A stretch of DNA of 64,000 bases from positions 60,593 through 124,592 of the forward strand of contig JAQYWR010000021.1 of assembly GCA_029379225.1 (NCBI GenBank), given 5' to 3'. This document shows positions 61,961 to 64,000 of this stretch, piece by piece (position 1 is the stretch's first letter; every line of letters begins with the position of its first letter). This stretch comes from Nostoc sp. S4. Its GTDB lineage: Bacteria; Cyanobacteriota; Cyanobacteriia; Cyanobacteriales; Nostocaceae. Under the pieces are notes generated by a model. It was not told where the DNA came from. It worked only from the letters and a program-made list of their open reading frames with translations, and searched no databases. The translations under genes and the position numbers were made by a program.

Positions 61961-62240
61961 TCAACAGTTATCAGTGAACAATTATCAGTCAACAGTGATG
62001 TATTTATCGTTCGGTCAGAGTTCCCCACCATCTGGTGCTAAGCGTTGGTGGTGGGTCTAAGTTCCCTACCATACACCTGACAACTGATAACTGAATCACC
62101 GATCGCTGATTCAATAAAAGACTGTGATTTTCTTTAAAGGCATGAAGTATGAAGTTTTTTAGCTTTTATTCTTCAGCCTTGATTTTTTATTTATAACGTC
62201 ATTACTTTGCTTGAAATCTGCTGTACCATATTCCTAAATA
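61961..62240. other. Intergenic region with short repeats
   Basis: AGTCAACAGTTATCAGTGAAC and TATCAGTCAACAGTGATG near 61960-61998 and a GTTCCCCACCATCTGGTGC/TGGTGGTGG region near 62020. No gene; the convergent prs and miaB transcripts end here. Confidence 0.4.
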
Positions 62241-63611
62241 TTAGATAGATATAGCTTGTCTGACTTCAACTGGTTCACCTGTCAAGCTAAAAGCGCGAAC
62301 TTCAGTAATTTTTACCTTTACTAATTGCCCTTTCAATTCTTCGATGTCACCAGTGAAGAAGGTCAAACGATTACCACCAGTGCGTCCCATGACTTGAGTT
62401 TTATCTTTGGGGTTTTGGTCTTCTACTAGAACTTCTTCAATGCGTCCAGAGTAACGTTGCGATCGCTCGCTTGCTTTGATGGCTACTAGATGATTCAATC
62501 TTTGCAGGCGATCGCTTTTAATTTCTTCACTCAGTTGATTGTCCCACAAAGCGGCTGGTGTCCCTGGACGCGGCGAATATGCGGCTGTGTTCAACATATC
62601 AAAGCCGATATCTTCCACAAGTTTCAAGGTATTTTCAAACTGTTGTTCTGTTTCTGTTGGAAATCCGACAATTGCATCAGCACTAATTGAAGCATCAGGC
62701 ATATATCGCCGAATGGTATCGATAATTCGGCGATATTTTTCATGAGTGTAACCCCGTGACATCGCCTTTAAAACTTCATTATCCCCAGATTGAAAGGGAA
62801 TGTGGAAGTGTTCGCAGACTTTAGGCAGCTCAGCACAAGCCCGGATCAATCTTTCAGTAAAATAACGGGGGTGACTTGTGGCAAATCTTATCCTTTCAAT
62901 TCCCGGCACATCGTGGACGTAATAAAGTAAATCTGTGAAGTTGTGCAGATGCCTACCCTCTGGTGTAGTTCCTGGCAAATCTCTGCCGTAAGCGTCAATA
63001 TTTTGACCGAGTAAAGTAACTTCTTTGTAACCTTGTCGTCCTAATTCTGCCATTTCTGCACGAATAGCTTCTGGTGTGCGAGATTGTTCTACACCCCGCA
63101 CGTTGGGAACTACGCAATAGGTGCAGCGTTCGTTACAACCGTAAATCACATTCACCCAAGCTGTGACTTTACTATCTCGTCGCGGCTGGGTGATATCCTC
63201 GATAATGTGAACCGGCTCGGTTGCCACAACTTGGTTACCCTCAAACACTGATTCCAACAAATCTTTGAGGCGGTTAGCGTGTTGTGGGCCCATTACCAAA
63301 TCTAATTCTGGCACACGCCGCAACAGCGCTTCGCCTTCTTGCTGGGCAACGCAACCAGCAACAATCAGGGTTAGGTCAGGCTGCTCATGCTTACGCTTCG
63401 CCTGTCTGCCAAGGTAAGAATATACCTTTTGCTCGGCATTATCTCGAATTGTGCAGGTATTGTAGAGAATTACATCTGCACTATTTGGGTCTTGAGACCA
63501 CTCAAAGCCCATATCTTCCAAAACACCAGCCATGCGCTCTGAGTCAGCTTTATTCATCTGACAACCGAAGGTAGTGATGTGATAGTGGCGTTTAGAAGTG
63601 GTCATGGGCAA
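62241..63611 (-). CDS. miaB: tRNA-2-methylthio-N6-dimethylallyladenosine synthase
   Basis: 456 residues. UPF0004 domain with [17 protein letters not shown] and the Cys of [12 protein letters not shown]; radical-SAM CxxxCxxC motif [17 protein letters not shown]; then [34 protein letters not shown], and a C-terminal TRAM domain. It adds a methylthio group to i6A37 of tRNAs reading UNN codons using two 4Fe-4S clusters. It is a housekeeping gene with no operon partner here. Full length for the family. Confidence 0.96.
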   Translation of the reverse strand: MPMTTSKRHYHITTFGCQMNKADSERMAGVLEDMGFEWSQDPNSADVILYNTCTIRDNAEQKVYSYLGRQAKRKHEQPDLTLIVAGCVAQQEGEALLRRVPELDLVMGPQHANRLKDLLESVFEGNQVVATEPVHIIEDITQPRRDSKVTAWVNVIYGCNERCTYCVVPNVRGVEQSRTPEAIRAEMAELGRQGYKEVTLLGQNIDAYGRDLPGTTPEGRHLHNFTDLLYYVHDVPGIERIRFATSHPRYFTERLIRACAELPKVCEHFHIPFQSGDNEVLKAMSRGYTHEKYRRIIDTIRRYMPDASISADAIVGFPTETEQQFENTLKLVEDIGFDMLNTAAYSPRPGTPAALWDNQLSEEIKSDRLQRLNHLVAIKASERSQRYSGRIEEVLVEDQNPKDKTQVMGRTGGNRLTFFTGDIEELKGQLVKVKITEVRAFSLTGEPVEVRQAISI

Positions 63612-63710
63612 TTATGCTTAATCAACGAAATGTATATAAACTTTATTCTTATTCTATAACGCTCTTAAGAAATACAGGGAATGAGGAAAGAAGGTGTTTG
63701 TTTCATTCAC

Positions 63711-63828
63711 AGGACTTACGCAAAGGATAACGAAAGTACTGGTAATACCTTGTGGCAAGCCGCTTTGCCTCTACATGAATTACCGCTACGCAAGAATAAG
63801 GTTTTCGGTCATATCTGGCGTAAGTTCT
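63711..63828. mobile_element. Miniature inverted-repeat element, family 1 termini, copy C
   Basis: Left AGGACTTACGCA (63711-63722) is identical to copy A; right GGCGTAAGTTCT (63817-63828) pairs with two mismatches. The interior differs from copies A and B. About 118 bp, non-coding. Confidence 0.6.
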
Positions 63829-64000
63829 GTAAAGATAATTGGCTCTTGGACACAGTAAAATTGTCAAGAATAATTGTTGTCAGCTAAACCACATCTAGTT
63901 TGCATAATCTTAAATTATATATTTCTTGTGGGGTGGGCGTCTCGCCATTGGTGTCAAGTTAAGAAAAATAGAAACTTGTCAAGTGGGTAAAACTCAATGG
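63829..64000. other. Window end, no gene seen
   Basis: AT-rich; GTGGGGTGGGCGTCTCGCC near 63931 is a short dispersed repeat. The window ends without a further gene. Confidence 0.4.

Noticed and set aside
63681..63887. Open frame of 68 codons at the right end
   Set aside because: It runs through a miniature inverted-repeat element, has no protein-like pattern and no ribosome site.
1..64000. tRNA and rRNA genes
   Set aside because: I looked for cloverleaf-type and T-arm (GTTCRA) signals and found none convincing; a tRNA-scanning run would be decisive.

Overview
The window is chromosomal DNA from a filamentous cyanobacterium of the Nostocales (Nostoc/Anabaena/Tolypothrix type). Evidence seen: very frequent GCGATCGC (HIP1) octamers, a moderate-to-low GC content, cyanobacterial protein families (ssl1498-type light-harvesting-like protein, COP23 domain, Rcp1-type response regulators, bilin-type GAF, pentapeptide and TPR proteins), and many short dispersed repeats and miniature inverted-repeat elements typical of large Nostocales genomes. 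Species cannot be fixed from the sequence alone.

Layout. 0-4.4 kb: a decayed Uma2 nuclease gene, an RppA-like response regulator divergent from hisG, and a secreted TPR protein whose 5' end abuts a miniature element. 4.6-10 kb: a three-gene phosphorelay (histidine kinase with a DXCF-type cyanobacteriochrome GAF domain, Rcp1-like receiver, hybrid kinase). 10-17 kb: secreted hypothetical, COP23 protein, M48 protease, an ssl1498-type gene with a decayed tandem copy, and HxlR/SDR/SnoaL genes. 17.6-27.2 kb: an accessory island with seven co-directional enzymes (cystathionine-synthase-like PLP enzyme, MetX-like acyltransferase, haem-oxygenase-like diiron enzyme, tautomerase, desaturase, class V PLP enzyme, Tat-exported GMC oxidoreductase). 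This is the best candidate for an undescribed pathway. 27.2-32.5 kb: PEP-CTERM protein, LuxR and TetR regulators, two Fur-box-like palindromes each followed by a terminator hairpin, and integrase and transposase relics. 32.5-42.3 kb: YlqF GTPase, VOC protein, TVP38 protein plus GT2 transferase, a YdeP-type molybdoenzyme with fdhD and an interposed Uma2 gene, and a peroxiredoxin-like protein. 42.4-50.5 kb: mobile-element debris, a chimeric TpsB/ABC pseudogene, TPR and pentapeptide proteins, a 21-bp minisatellite and an Xre pseudogene. 50.5-55 kb: a second kinase/Rcp1-like/hybrid-kinase operon with the same gene order as the first. 55.4-64 kb: a dead toxin-antitoxin module, M20 amidohydrolase, small Cys-rich protein, bioD, a Ser/Thr kinase, prs and miaB.

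Working together. The two signalling operons have tightly overlapping genes and each probably forms a single phosphorelay, the first plausibly light-driven. In the enzyme island a MetX/CGS-like pair could supply and use an activated homoserine; the diiron enzyme, tautomerase and desaturase genes overlap and should be co-translated. The product is unknown. Decayed genes are common (at least ten), so much of the accessory DNA is being lost or reshuffled.
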